A stretch of DNA of 64,000 bases, taken from assembly GCA_964370825.1 (NCBI GenBank), contig CAYJKY010000012.1, forward strand, positions 13,551 through 77,550, read 5' to 3'. A model generated the notes under the pieces. It saw only the letters and a list, made by a program, of their open reading frames with translations, ran no database searches and had not been told where the DNA came from. Source of the stretch: CAYJBH01 sp964370825. Lineage in GTDB: Bacteria; Bacillota; Clostridia; Oscillospirales; Ruminococcaceae. Of this stretch, positions 1 to 9,763 are shown in pieces. Each line of letters starts with the position of its first letter. Position 1 is the first letter of the stretch. The translations under genes and the position numbers were made by a program.

Positions 1-1872
1 AACTCCATAAATATCTTTGCAAAATGTCACCACGGTTGGGCATACCACAACGCTGATGTTAACGAGAAACATCCTAACCTGGATTTCGAGCTGGTCAACG
101 AAATGGTAAAGGCTTGTCATGAAATTGACGTAAAGTGCCCTATATATGTTTCGGCAGGGCTTGACGAAAAGTATGCAAAAAGAAACCCGGAACATATGAG
201 AAAAAGAGAGGGTTTCACCGACGAGCGACAGAAGGATTTTGGCAGAGCCGGTTACCACGAACCCTGTATGCGTACGCCATACCTTGACCATTTTATAGAT
301 CAGGTTCATGAGGTGTGCAAAAATGTTAACTGTGTCGACGGACTATGGTTCGATATAGTTGGTGAGCGCGTCTGCTATTGTGACAGCTGCAAGGCGTTGG
401 CAAAGGACAAAGGGCTCAATCCCGAAAATCAATTTGATATGATTGAGTTCGGCAAAGAGACCTATAAAAATTATGTTACAAGGGTCAATGAGGTGGTACG
501 AAGCTACTATCCTACGGCATTAGTTTTCCATAACAACGGACACATACCAAGAGGCAGGAAGGATTTAGAGGGCTATGTTACCCAGCTTGAGATAGAATCG
601 TTACCTACCGGCGGGTGGGGCTACGACCATTTTCCGCTATCAGCAAGATATGTTCAGAACAGCGACAAGGAATATATCAGCATGACCGGCAAATTCCACA
701 CAACGTGGGGAGAATTCGGCGGATTTAAACATCCAAATGCTCTGCGTTATGAGATGGCACTCGCACTTGCTTTCGGCGCAAAATGCTGTATCGGCGATCA
801 GATGCATCCGTATGGAAGGTTAGATGAGTCCACCTATACATTAATCGGAGAAGCCTATAAAGAGGTTGAGGCAAAAGAGGAATACTGTGACGATACCGTA
901 AATATTGCCGATATCGCAATAATCAGCACCGAAGCCGCACAAAATTTTGGTTACATACCAAAGGAAATATCAAAGGAAACCGTGCTTAATGCTGACATTG
1001 GTGCATTGAGGATACTGCAGGAAAACAGATATCTTTTCGATATTATAGACCCCACTATGGATTTTTCAGCATACAAGCTTATCGTTCTCCCGGACCTGAT
1101 TTTTGTTGATGGTGAACTTGAAGAAAAACTTAGCATTTATGCTGAAAATGGCGGTAAAATTCTTGCAACAGGTAGTTCAAACCTAAAAAATGACAGTAAA
1201 AACTTCGCCATAGATTTAGGCGCAAAATACCTTGGCGACAACGAATTTACCCCATCCTATTGCAGACCGAAGTTCGACCTCAAATCATTAAAATCCACCG
1301 CCTTTGTGATGTACTCACCATCGAAAAAAATAGTGGCGACCGATTCTGCCGAGGTTATTGCCTACAATGAAGATTCCTTCTTCAACAGAGAGGGTACAAG
1401 TTTCTGCTCGCATCAGCATACACCTAACAACCCCGACAGTCTTTCTGACGGAATTACAGTAAACAAAAACGGTGCATATATCCCATGGCAGATGTTTACG
1501 GATTATGCGGTTAAGGGGGAACTCACCTATAAAGAAATAACCGCACATGTTTTGGAATTGCTTGTAGGCAATGATGTGACACTCTCCTCAAAGGCACCTG
1601 TGCCGACTATTGTATCGGCAAGAAGACAAGAAAAGGCAAACAGAGAGATTATTCACATTATCTACGGCACCCCATTAAAACGTGGTAATGTCGAGGTTAT
1701 CGAGGATATCCCGACCATAACCGGAATAGAGTTATGCTACAATACTTCCATGGCAGTAGCCAAGGCGTATGATGCTGTTACCAAGGAGCCTATATCATAT
1801 ACAAAGGAAAATGAAACTATATTCTTTAAAATCGACAAGCTCGATTGCCACAAGATGATCGTGATGGAATAA
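1..1872 (+). CDS. GHL6-type glycoside hydrolase (possible alpha-L-fucosidase), 5' end missing
   Basis: The reading frame is open from base 1, so the protein enters the window from the left; the first in-frame ATG at 103 is internal. The visible part begins with a TIM-barrel-like stretch (HHGWAYHN, then a conserved GLWFDIVG around residue 80 of the ATG103 frame and a CYCDSC motif). It is followed by a glutamine-amidotransferase-like trimerisation domain as in family-42 beta-galactosidases (LIVLPDLIFVDGE, then GGKILATGSS). This order fits the hypothetical glycosyl hydrolase 6 family, which includes some alpha-L-fucosidases; the substrate is inferred only. No signal peptide can be judged. It converges on the exporter genes and shares a bidirectional terminator with them. 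A GH fits the sulfatase and sugar-importer locus that follows. Confidence 0.75.
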   Translation, partial: NSINIFAKCHHGWAYHNADVNEKHPNLDFELVNEMVKACHEIDVKCPIYVSAGLDEKYAKRNPEHMRKREGFTDERQKDFGRAGYHEPCMRTPYLDHFIDQVHEVCKNVNCVDGLWFDIVGERVCYCDSCKALAKDKGLNPENQFDMIEFGKETYKNYVTRVNEVVRSYYPTALVFHNNGHIPRGRKDLEGYVTQLEIESLPTGGWGYDHFPLSARYVQNSDKEYISMTGKFHTTWGEFGGFKHPNALRYEMALALAFGAKCCIGDQMHPYGRLDESTYTLIGEAYKEVEAKEEYCDDTVNIADIAIISTEAAQNFGYIPKEISKETVLNADIGALRILQENRYLFDIIDPTMDFSAYKLIVLPDLIFVDGELEEKLSIYAENGGKILATGSSNLKNDSKNFAIDLGAKYLGDNEFTPSYCRPKFDLKSLKSTAFVMYSPSKKIVATDSAEVIAYNEDSFFNREGTSFCSHQHTPNNPDSLSDGITVNKNGAYIPWQMFTDYAVKGELTYKEITAHVLELLVGNDVTLSSKAPVPTIVSARRQEKANREIIHIIYGTPLKRGNVEVIEDIPTITGIELCYNTSMAVAKAYDAVTKEPISYTKENETIFFKIDKLDCHKMIVME

Positions 1873-1927
1873 TTATATATGTTAGTTACTCATTAACGTA
1901 AGATGGGCGCATATTTTTTAAAACTTT

Positions 1928-1978
1928 TTGCCGTGCAGATAAATCGATTAATAGCGATATATCTGCACGGCAAGTTTT
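1928..1978. terminator. Bidirectional terminator between convergent genes
   Basis: A perfect 14-bp stem, ttgccgtgcagata at 1928-1941 and its complement at 1960-1973, is flanked by T-rich sequence on one side and A-rich on the other. It lies between the ends of the glycosidase (1872) and the DUF454 gene (2022). Confidence 0.85.
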
Positions 1979-2021
1979 ATAAGTTGACAATTAATGTGCG
2001 CCTAATGCGTCAAAACAGTAG

Positions 2022-2396
2022 CTAATTTTTTATCGTTTTTACTATAAATGAAAAATACACTATATGTAATACCCAAACTATAGATAGTGCTATCTGTCCT
2101 ACCGGAACAGCATTCATCATTATAAAGCCTATAACCATTAATATCGTCACGGTAATCATAATTCTAATCTTGGTTATTACGGTCATGCCATCACCTTTGA
2201 CATAACTCTCTAAATTGTTTTTATATAGCTTTGTTCCTCTGAACCAACTGTCGAGCTTCTCACTGCTTTTGCCAAACCCGAAAGCCGCTATCATAAGAAA
2301 GGGTACGGACGGCAAAATTGGAATAAATGCACCGACTGTTCCTAATGCCAATCCAATAAATCCAATAATCAAATAAATAATTTTCTTTACACTCAT
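2022..2396 (-). CDS. DUF454 (YbaN-like) inner-membrane protein
   Basis: A 124-residue hydrophobic protein with three or four membrane segments. The N-terminal part has the family pattern GFIGLALGTVGAFIPILPSVPFLMIAAFGF, followed by a charged loop (FRGTKLYKNNLE) and two more helices. This matches the DUF454/YbaN family, whose molecular function is unknown. Its ATG overlaps the stop of the exporter gene by one base (TAATG), so it is the last gene of a three-gene minus-strand operon with the two ABC exporter halves. That suggests a role with the exporter, but the sequence does not prove it. Confidence 0.85.
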   Translation of the reverse strand: MSVKKIIYLIIGFIGLALGTVGAFIPILPSVPFLMIAAFGFGKSSEKLDSWFRGTKLYKNNLESYVKGDGMTVITKIRIMITVTILMVIGFIMMNAVPVGQIALSIVWVLHIVYFSFIVKTIKN

Positions 2397-4048
2397 TAAC
2401 TCTTCCTAATTGTTTCCATGTTTAATACATTGTTTGCTATTTTTGTGGTGGATTTTCTATGAGATACCAGAACCACCGTTTTATCTTTATATTCTTTGAG
2501 GGATTTAAGTATAACAGCCTCGTTTAAGCTGTCGAGGTTACTTGTAGGCTCGTCGAGCAAAATTAAATTAGCATTATGCAAAAATGCTCTTGCTATGCCA
2601 ATTCGTTGTTTTTCTCCGCCGGATATCGTGCCACCAAGTTCGCCGACCTCTGTGTCGTATCCATTTGGCAGGCTCTCAATAAAGTTGTGCAGTGAAGCAC
2701 TTTTAGCTGCTTTTATAACCTCCTCGCGACCTGCATTGATGTTTGCAATTTTTATATTATTCTCGATGGTATCGTGAAAGATGTGCGTTTCCTGCGTCAC
2801 AAAGCTTTCGTTCTCCCTCAGGCTTTTGGTATTGATGTTTTTAATGTTTTCTCCCGATATTACAACCTCACCGCTTTTCACATCGTAAAACCTCATCAAA
2901 AGCTTAAGCATTGTTGATTTTCCGCAACCGCTTTTTCCGCCTATAGCTAAAATCTTGTTTTTGCTAATATTTAACGAGAAGCTTTCTAAAATGGTCTCAT
3001 TACCGTAGGAAAAATCAACATTGTTAAGCTGTGCACTTTCAAATATTATATCCTTGCCTCCTGCAACCTCATCAACCATCGGCACATCGTCTAAAATATC
3101 AAGAACTCTATTTCCGCTTGCTATAGTTTGCGTCAAACCTGCCCCTAAGTTTGCTACCGAGCTAACCGCTCCAAAGGAGGAAAAGAGCATAACCGTAGGT
3201 ATGATTACAGCGTCTATTTCAATAATGCCGTCTATGTACAAATTTGCCGATACAAATAATATAATTACCGAAAAACAGAGGATTGATAAAATTGTTACAG
3301 CAATTGTTTTTCCCGCATATTTTTTAATCTCTCTGTTTGAACTTTCAATTTGTTTTGATAACTTTGTAATCTCTGCCTTACGCTCGTTTTTATAGCCAAA
3401 CTGCAAAATTTCCTTCAAACCACGCAAACTGTCAAGAAAGTATGTGTTAAGCTCACCAACTTTATCCCTGTGGCTCTCGCCGCTTTGCTTACTCTTTTTA
3501 GAAACAATGATAGGGATTACCACACCTACGGTTAAATGTGCTGTGAGTGCTATAGCTCCGAGTAGAATGTTAAAACTACCGATGAAACAAACCACAACAG
3601 ACGAGGTTATAAATGCAATACAGATTGGTGAAACTGTATGTGCATAAAACACCTCTAAAAGCTCTATGTCGGATGTTATTATCGATACAAGATTTCCTTT
3701 GTCTTTGCCATCAAGTTTTGCCGGTGCGAGTTTTCTAAGTGCTATAAACACCTTATCTCTGATAAGTGCTAGTAGCTTAAACGCAATAAAGTGGTTGCAA
3801 TACTGCTCAATGTAGTGCAAAATTCCGCGAGCGATGGCTATTACTGCAACAATAACAATATAAACAGTAAGGTTAGTGCCATTGTTTTCTATGACATCCA
3901 AAGCCGCATAACTGCCAAAAACAGTGATAAAGCTTGCACAAAAATATCCTAAACATCCCATGATTATTGCTACAAGCATAATAGGGGAGAGAGGCTTTAC
4001 AAGACCGATAAGCCTTGACATAACTTTTAATGAAGATCGTTTATTCAT
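2396..4048 (-). CDS. ABC exporter, fused permease-ATPase (CydC-like half)
   Basis: Membrane domain of about 300 residues with six helices, then a nucleotide-binding domain: Walker A GGKSGCGKST, signature SGGEKQR, Walker B LILLDEPTSNLD and switch His in LVSHR. I chose ATG 4048 (MNKRSS, 550 aa), with a GGGGG stretch upstream, over the TTG at 4072. With ATG 4048 the gene overlaps the end of the partner half by eight bases. The pair resembles the CydDC type of heterodimeric exporter (thiol or haem export in other bacteria), but no cytochrome bd genes are nearby, so the substrate is open. DUF454 follows directly. Confidence 0.85.
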   Translation of the reverse strand: MNKRSSLKVMSRLIGLVKPLSPIMLVAIIMGCLGYFCASFITVFGSYAALDVIENNGTNLTVYIVIVAVIAIARGILHYIEQYCNHFIAFKLLALIRDKVFIALRKLAPAKLDGKDKGNLVSIITSDIELLEVFYAHTVSPICIAFITSSVVVCFIGSFNILLGAIALTAHLTVGVVIPIIVSKKSKQSGESHRDKVGELNTYFLDSLRGLKEILQFGYKNERKAEITKLSKQIESSNREIKKYAGKTIAVTILSILCFSVIILFVSANLYIDGIIEIDAVIIPTVMLFSSFGAVSSVANLGAGLTQTIASGNRVLDILDDVPMVDEVAGGKDIIFESAQLNNVDFSYGNETILESFSLNISKNKILAIGGKSGCGKSTMLKLLMRFYDVKSGEVVISGENIKNINTKSLRENESFVTQETHIFHDTIENNIKIANINAGREEVIKAAKSASLHNFIESLPNGYDTEVGELGGTISGGEKQRIGIARAFLHNANLILLDEPTSNLDSLNEAVILKSLKEYKDKTVVLVSHRKSTTKIANNVLNMETIRKS

Positions 4049-5769
4049 TATCGGCAACCCCCATTCTTTCAAGGCTTTGTTGCGTGTTCCAAAGTTCGCT
4101 ATAATAGCTTTTGTTGTGAACTAACTGCTCATGGGTTCCTTTTTCTGCTATTATACCTTCTTTTAACATGTAAATTATATCGGAGCTTACCACATTTAAC
4201 AGCCTGTGAGAAATAAGTAGAACGGTTTTAGTTTGGGTCAACTCTTTAATAACACTCATTATCTCGTTTTCACTGTCGGCATCAATATTGCTTGTTGCCT
4301 CATCGAAGATATACATTTCACCGTCCTGTAAAAGTGCCCTCGCAAGTGCGAGCCTCTGACACTGCCCACCTGAAAAATTGCTGCCCTTTTCAAGTAGATT
4401 TGTATCAAGCCCATTTTCGCTATGTAAAAAATCCGCTAAATTCACCTTGTTTAGCATCTGCCACATTTCGCTTTCTGTTGCGGTTTTCTTTGCCATAAGC
4501 AAATTTTCTCGTACGGTGCCTTTGAAAATATACGAGTTTGCGGAAACTAAGGTTAAATTTTCTGCTAAACTTTCCCTTGATATATCGGAAAGTTCAACTC
4601 CGCCGATAGATATACTTCCGACGTAATTTTCATTACCCTGCGTTAAAATACCGGCGATTGTGGATTTTCCACACCCACTTTTACCAACTATCGAAACAAA
4701 ACTCTTTTTAGGGATATCCATACTTATTTCGTGCAAAATCTGTGTTTCGCCATAGGAAAAGTCAAGATTGCTTATCTTAATATCAACATCACCCACCGTC
4801 TTTGTTTTTTGCACATCGTCCTCTATGTCGAGTAGGGCAAATATTTTCTTGCTTGCGGCAATTCCATTCATGGCTATATGAAAGAAACTACCCAGAATTC
4901 TAAGTGGTAGAAAAAAATCTGCTGAAAGCATCACAATGGTAAACATCCCGACGGCGGAAATAGTGCCTGCATTAAACTCAAGTAGTGCAAAAATTATACC
5001 AAGTGCTGCGCCGCCATAGGCGATAACATCCATAATTATTATGGAGTTAAGCTGCATTGAAAGCACCTTCATTGTGATAATTCTAAAGCGCTCGGCCTGC
5101 CTGTTCATCTCCTTATGTTTGTGTTCATCAGAGCTGTAAATCTTAAGGGTATTCAGCCCCTGCAAGTTTTCTAAAAAATTGTCACCAAGTCCTAAATATT
5201 CACCCCAGTATTTTGCAAGCAGTTTTTTGGCAAACTTTTGTACAAGTACAATCGAAATAGGAATTAATGGAACGCAGATAAATAATATAAATGCTACCTT
5301 AACATTTATAAACGAAACTACCGCAAATAGTATGAGCGGTGAGATCATGGAGTAAAAAAATTGTGGCAAAAAATTACCAAAGTAAATTTCAAGCTGTTCT
5401 ACACCCTCAACCGACATCTGTAGGAGTTCTGCAGAAGAGAGTTTTTTTGTATATTTACTGCCAATTTTTATTACCTTGTCGTAAATTTTCCCCCTCAAAA
5501 TATTCTTTACTGATTTTGAAGCAAGGTAACTTTGTGGTGCTTGCAAGGTAAACCGTGCATACTTTAACCGCTATACATGCTACAAGCACCACAACATACA
5601 ACCAAAAATCGACCGTCTCTGTTGTTTTATTTATTAAGCCTCCTATAAATGTACTTATAGTTACCATTAAAACAATATTTGAAATAAGCCCTATTATCTG
5701 TAGAAATACATTTTTTGCTATATGGGATGTTGCATCGGGAACAAGTTTATTTAGTTTTGGATTTATCAA
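4041..5769 (-). pseudogene. ABC exporter, CydD-like half, broken by a single-base frameshift
   Basis: Two overlapping reading frames make one fused permease-ATPase of about 575 residues. The N-terminal frame starts at TTG 5769 (INPKLNKL) and carries the first helices up to KVCTVYLAS. The C-terminal frame carries YLASKSVKNILRG onward with Walker A GKSGCGKST, signature SGGQCQR, Walker B FDEATSNID and LLISHR. Removing one A from the AAA run (minus strand) at 5531-5533 restores continuous STTSYLASKSV. It is therefore an indel, a sequencing error or, less likely, programmed slippage. All ATPase motifs are intact. If the frameshift is real, the heterodimeric exporter cannot be made in its usual form. 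Confidence 0.8.
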
Positions 5770-5986
5770 TTTTCACCACTATTTCCACATTACTTACTAT
5801 ATATTAACGTTTCGTCACGCTCTCTTCGGTTATGATAAGATAGGTAATTCTTTTTCGTAACGATATGGTTGTTTCTTAACCTTTTATATATTCGCCATCT
5901 CCTCATCTCAGCGCGTTGCATATTCCATGTATTAAACAATATTTTAACAAAAAGAGGCGGATTTGTCAATTTACTGAATTTTTTCA

Positions 5987-6015
5987 TTGACAAATTTGCA
6001 TTGATATAGTATAAT
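5987..6015 (+). promoter_or_regulatory. Consensus promoter of tRNA-Gly
   Basis: TTGACA at 5987-5992, a 17-bp spacer and TATAAT at 6010-6015. This is an exact consensus vegetative promoter 15 bases before the tRNA. Confidence 0.9.
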
Positions 6016-6030
6016 AAATGCATTGCATAA

Positions 6031-6104
6031 GCGGATGTAGTTTAGTGGTAGAACTCCAGCCTTCCAAGCTGGTCGTGTGGGTTCGATTCCCATCATCCGC
6101 TCCA
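6031..6104 (+). tRNA. tRNA-Gly (anticodon TCC), CCA encoded
   Basis: Acceptor stem GCGGATG pairs with CATCCGC. The anticodon stem CCAGC/GCTGG encloses the loop CTTCCAA, giving anticodon TCC. The T arm is present (GGGTTCGATTCCC). The discriminator T at 6101 is followed by a genomically encoded CCA. Confidence 0.97.
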
Positions 6105-6109
6105 AAAAA

Positions 6110-6150
6110 CTAAGCAAATAGTCCTGTGGACTGTTTGCTTAGCATTTTTT
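6110..6150 (+). terminator. Terminator of tRNA-Gly
   Basis: A 15-bp stem, 6110-6124 with 6128-6142, has one G-U pair and a three-base loop, and is followed by a run of six T at 6145-6150. Confidence 0.9.
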
Positions 6151-6369
6151 GTCGGATAGGGGGAATCGAACCGGCGTGGAGCGATCTGCGAAGCGAAGCG
6201 AGCAACGGAGCGACGAGGGGAGCAATAAGCGACCCGACAAAATTTTTAGCCTTGCGATACCTACGCAATACCTATCACGTAAAGTGGGGCACTAATATTG
6301 TTCCAATAACAACACTCCCACCACGTCGCTGTGAGCTTCGTTATGGTCACACTCGACGGTTGGGGATAA
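6151..6369. other. Gene-free stretch with a tRNA-like T-arm fragment and GC-rich segment
   Basis: About 220 bases without a credible gene. On the minus strand, 6158-6170 reads GGTTCGATTCCC, the conserved T-arm of a tRNA, but no pairing 5' half exists. Next to it lies a GC-rich run built of gagcga/gcgaag words (about 6179-6235). The block is bounded by TGTCGG at 6150-6155 and CCGACA at 6234-6239, so its ends are inverted. It could be a remnant of a tRNA or of a small repeat element; I cannot name it. Confidence 0.4.
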
Positions 6370-6403
6370 AAATAAGGTGGCACCTGACAATTCGGTACCA
6401 CCT
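6365..6403 (-). terminator. Terminator of the sulfatase gene
   Basis: AGGTGGCACC at 6375-6384 pairs with GGTACCACCT at 6394-6403 (one wobble pair). On the minus strand the stem is followed by TTATTTTTAT. It lies downstream of the sulfatase stop at 6457. Confidence 0.75.
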
Positions 6404-6456
6404 GTTAAAATAATTAGTTTTATTCCACACAAAATTTAGGGTACAATCGCTTCATC

Positions 6457-7947
6457 TTATTTAAGGAAGGCAAAAAAGTCCTTTTCCATCCTCTGGTCCT
6501 TTTTATGTGGAACTACATCAGACGTATCCAAAAGATGAGTTAAAAGAAGTTCTTTCATCTCCATCAACACTGTTGAATATTTTGGATCATCAATTATATT
6601 AACTAATTCATTTGGGTCATTTTTCAAATCATAGAGTTCGTCTTTTTCATATAATCTTCTATTATATTTATATTCTTTTGTTCGGCACATGATGGCTTTT
6701 CCGTTGTACATCTCGTCCGAGGATTGTAGAAATTGACGTGGATAATATAGGCTTTCTTTTAATGGAACAGGGGGACCACCTGTTTCTTTACAATGGTCCT
6801 CTCCTTTTCTGAACCCTCCCTCGCAAAAAACCGCTTCTCTGAGTTCATTTTCCTTTTTCTCCATAAAAGATATTAGTGATTTTCCAAAATGAGTATGGGT
6901 TTTAGGAATATCTGCAAGTTCAGCAGCCGTTGCATAGAAATCAATAAGCTCAACCATTTCTTGGGATTCACCGTTTCGCAGTTGGTAAGACTTTGGAAGC
7001 TTGGCTAAAAAAGGAACGTTAGTCAAACAATCTTCAAAACAATTTTGCGCTTTTTCTACAATGCTGTAATCACCGGTATAATCGCCGTGGTCACTAAAAA
7101 AGAAAACTGCAGTATCGTCGTAAACACCTTTGTTTTTTAAGGCGGCAATAATGTCACCCGTCATTTTGTCGACCTTGCTGCACATCCCGAGGTAAACGGC
7201 CCTCAATTCATCGAATTCTTCCTGTGTCCACTCCTGCATTCCCTGCATTCGTGAAAGTTCCTTCATGATCCTTGGCTTCCCTGAAAAATCTTCGGGTGGC
7301 GAAATGCGTTTTTTCAGCTTTTCTCTGTCAATACTGCTAAAAAACGGTTCTTCAACCTCATATACAGGGTGGGGATTCATCCATGGTAAGAAGATGCAGA
7401 ATGGTTCTTCAGAATCGTAGTTATTAATGTAATCAACAGCTGCCTCTGTCCAGATTTCGTCTATATTTTCACATTTATCAATCTTCCCTCTGAAGAAGGA
7501 GTAATAGTTTTTTCCACCTTCTTCACCTCGCCAATCAGATCCGTGGCTTCCTGAAAGTTGCTTATTCAATTTATAATAATCAGTGCAATACGGTTCATAG
7601 AAGTTTTCATTTTGTGCGGGCAATAAATCATTTCTTTGGTTCATCCACACCCTATAACCATTATCCTTTAATTGTTTTAGTAGCACCGGCTCATCCTCAT
7701 GCATCATGTGTGTCATTGTTCGATGTCCGGCCACATGGGTGTACCACCCACTCATAAAGCTACACCTCGAAGGGGTACAGACAGGGTTTTGACAAAATGC
7801 ATTAGAAAACGAAACCCCATCCTGGGCTAGCAAATCCAAATTAGGGGTCACAGATGCTTCATTTCCTAAATGATGTAAGCTGTCGGAACGCATCTGATCC
7901 GGATTTAAAATAATAATGTTTGGTCTTTTGTTCATAATTATGCCCAT
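6457..7947 (-). CDS. Sulfatase (formylglycine type), C-T-P-S-R motif
   Basis: A 496-residue protein with no signal peptide, so probably cytoplasmic. N-terminal metal-binding segment NPDQMRSDSL, then VCTPSRCSFMSG, in which Cys57 is the residue matured to formylglycine in the C-x-P-S-R family. Further active-site marks are HPVYE, the FFSDHGDYTGD metal site and a C-terminal substitution typical of choline/alkyl or glycan sulfatases. It hydrolyses a sulfate ester; the substrate is probably a sugar unit brought in by the neighbouring importer (inference). No maturase gene (anSME) is in the window. Start is 7947 or ATG 7935 (MNKRPN); the AAAGGA site is three bases from the first and far from the second, so this is unsettled. 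Confidence 0.9.
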   Translation of the reverse strand: MGIIMNKRPNIIILNPDQMRSDSLHHLGNEASVTPNLDLLAQDGVSFSNAFCQNPVCTPSRCSFMSGWYTHVAGHRTMTHMMHEDEPVLLKQLKDNGYRVWMNQRNDLLPAQNENFYEPYCTDYYKLNKQLSGSHGSDWRGEEGGKNYYSFFRGKIDKCENIDEIWTEAAVDYINNYDSEEPFCIFLPWMNPHPVYEVEEPFFSSIDREKLKKRISPPEDFSGKPRIMKELSRMQGMQEWTQEEFDELRAVYLGMCSKVDKMTGDIIAALKNKGVYDDTAVFFFSDHGDYTGDYSIVEKAQNCFEDCLTNVPFLAKLPKSYQLRNGESQEMVELIDFYATAAELADIPKTHTHFGKSLISFMEKKENELREAVFCEGGFRKGEDHCKETGGPPVPLKESLYYPRQFLQSSDEMYNGKAIMCRTKEYKYNRRLYEKDELYDLKNDPNELVNIIDDPKYSTVLMEMKELLLTHLLDTSDVVPHKKDQRMEKDFFAFLK

Positions 7948-8086
7948 ATTCCTTTCTATAACAAAGCTCTATGTAAGACCACATGGGTTCGTTTTACACA
8001 ATATTATTTTCACTTCCTTCACACTCGTTTTCTTTTTTTATAAAAAAGGTTAAACGAATTTCAGATAAAAATATAGTAAATAAATA

Positions 8087-9592
8087 TTATGACTTAGAAA
8101 TACCTAATCTGTCATATAGTTCTGAGGGGGCATCGACATAGTTCATATATTTCGAAATATATGACTTCATCTTTTCGGTTACCTCATCGTTTTCTATTAG
8201 TGTGTTCTGAGTTTTATCTGCCTGCAAATCATAAAGTGCCGAACCAAATGAATTACTGTTCCCCAATATTTGTTGAGCCCTTATTTTCATTACAGGGCAC
8301 GATTTTGTAAATTCGAATGGTTCTGCCATTACAGTATTTTGTAATTCTTTAGTAGAAAACATTGCTCTCATGTGTGTAGGCATTAGAGTATACTCATATA
8401 ATGGCATATCAGGATTATCGGCAGAGTGCATATAGACATATCTACCATCTGTTACATTGACCTGACTGCCAAAATAACCATAAACTGCATATTCTCTGAT
8501 GGGAGTATCATCTTCAATAACTTGAGTTAGAGGTTTTCCTTGCATATCCTTTGGTATATCTACTTTAAAAAAGTCTAAAAGAGTAGGGGCTATGTCAATT
8601 GTCTGAACGATAGAATTGCGTTTGCAACCCATCTTGTCTTTTCTTCGTGGATCATATACATACAGCGGAGTGTGGGCAATTTCATTAAATAGTGGCATTG
8701 CACTTTTACCCCACCATCCATGCTCTCCTAACAAAAAGCCATGGTCTGTATTAACGATAAGCATGGTGTCGTCCCATAGGTTGTACTTATCCATTGCGTC
8801 AAGTATTTTGCCTAAGTATCTATCACATTTACTTAGCAGTGACGCATAGGTGTAGCGAACATTATTAACCGTTTCTTCATCTTCAGCTACCGGAGCATAA
8901 GGAGGCCAATCATACTCTAGGTCGGCATCTCCGGTGAACTTTTGCTGAAATAAATCATTTTCATCTTTCAATGTGAAAAAGGGTTCGTGTGGGTCAAATG
9001 TTTCTACCTGCAAAAACCAATTATCCTGTTCATGATTTTTATCTATAAAATCAATACCGTTTTGAAAGGTTACAGCTTGACAGGTTAGGTCTTCCTGTTG
9101 CATATTTTCTCTGTTTATTGCATCTTGTGTTACAAGCCTTACATATTGCGGATAGACTTTCATTGCATTTTTATTCTTGAAAACTGATTCTTTGTCATAA
9201 TTAAAAGCTAAATCTGCTTTCCAACTGTCACCTTCCTGGCCACGAACAATTTCCCATGATGAATATCGTTGATGATATGTAGCTCCACCGTCCTCCCAGT
9301 AATGTTGATGGTCACTGATTAAATGAGAGTATATACCATTGTTTTTTAGTAGTTCAGGCATAGAGTCGTCAAAAGGTTCTAACGGCCCCCAGCTTCTATG
9401 AAAAAAATTAACCCTACCTGTGTGTAGCTCTCTTCTTGCAGGCATACAGGGCATACTTCCAACATAGCAGTTTTCGAATTGCACAGCTTTTTCTGCTAAC
9501 CTTTTAAAATTGGGGGTAAGAGTCCAATCACACCCATACGATTCAATTAACTCTCTGTTTAGCGAATCATACATAACCATTATTGCTTTCAT
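8087..9592 (-). CDS. Sulfatase (formylglycine type), C-M-P-A-R motif
   Basis: I chose ATG 9592 (MKAIMVMYDSLNRE, 501 aa) because AAAGGAG lies five bases upstream; an in-frame ATG at 9610 would precede that site. The motif CMPARRELHTGR carries the cysteine (about residue 49) with Ala in place of the usual Ser of C-x-P-S-R; anaerobic maturases accept such C-x-A/P-x-R variants. Metal-site residues are visible in DSLNRE and NTDHGFLLGEHGWWGK. There is no signal peptide. It is distinct from the sulfatase downstream of it, which suggests a glycan with two kinds of sulfate ester. It lies between the importer genes and the first sulfatase, on the same strand. Confidence 0.9.
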   Translation of the reverse strand: MKAIMVMYDSLNRELIESYGCDWTLTPNFKRLAEKAVQFENCYVGSMPCMPARRELHTGRVNFFHRSWGPLEPFDDSMPELLKNNGIYSHLISDHQHYWEDGGATYHQRYSSWEIVRGQEGDSWKADLAFNYDKESVFKNKNAMKVYPQYVRLVTQDAINRENMQQEDLTCQAVTFQNGIDFIDKNHEQDNWFLQVETFDPHEPFFTLKDENDLFQQKFTGDADLEYDWPPYAPVAEDEETVNNVRYTYASLLSKCDRYLGKILDAMDKYNLWDDTMLIVNTDHGFLLGEHGWWGKSAMPLFNEIAHTPLYVYDPRRKDKMGCKRNSIVQTIDIAPTLLDFFKVDIPKDMQGKPLTQVIEDDTPIREYAVYGYFGSQVNVTDGRYVYMHSADNPDMPLYEYTLMPTHMRAMFSTKELQNTVMAEPFEFTKSCPVMKIRAQQILGNSNSFGSALYDLQADKTQNTLIENDEVTEKMKSYISKYMNYVDAPSELYDRLGISKS

Positions 9593-9763
9593 ATCACTCC
9601 TTTGCTTCATTTATTCTGTCGATATAGTAGCCTGTTGTACCATGAAAGAATTACTGCCGTGTAAATAACATGCAATAAATATATCCTACTTAGTAAACAT
9701 TTTTATCATTCAAACGGGTCTGTTCTTGATAAAAATACAGGTGATGTGTTAGCCTTATCAACC

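Noticed and set aside
4041..5769. Programmed frameshift in the exporter gene
   Set aside because: The slip site is a plain AAA run without the usual A6-7 or Shine-Dalgarno-like stimulator, so indel or sequencing error is more probable.
6126..6413. 95-residue plus-strand frame after tRNA-Gly
   Set aside because: It starts inside the tRNA terminator and runs through a GC-rich repeat-like block, without a ribosome site.
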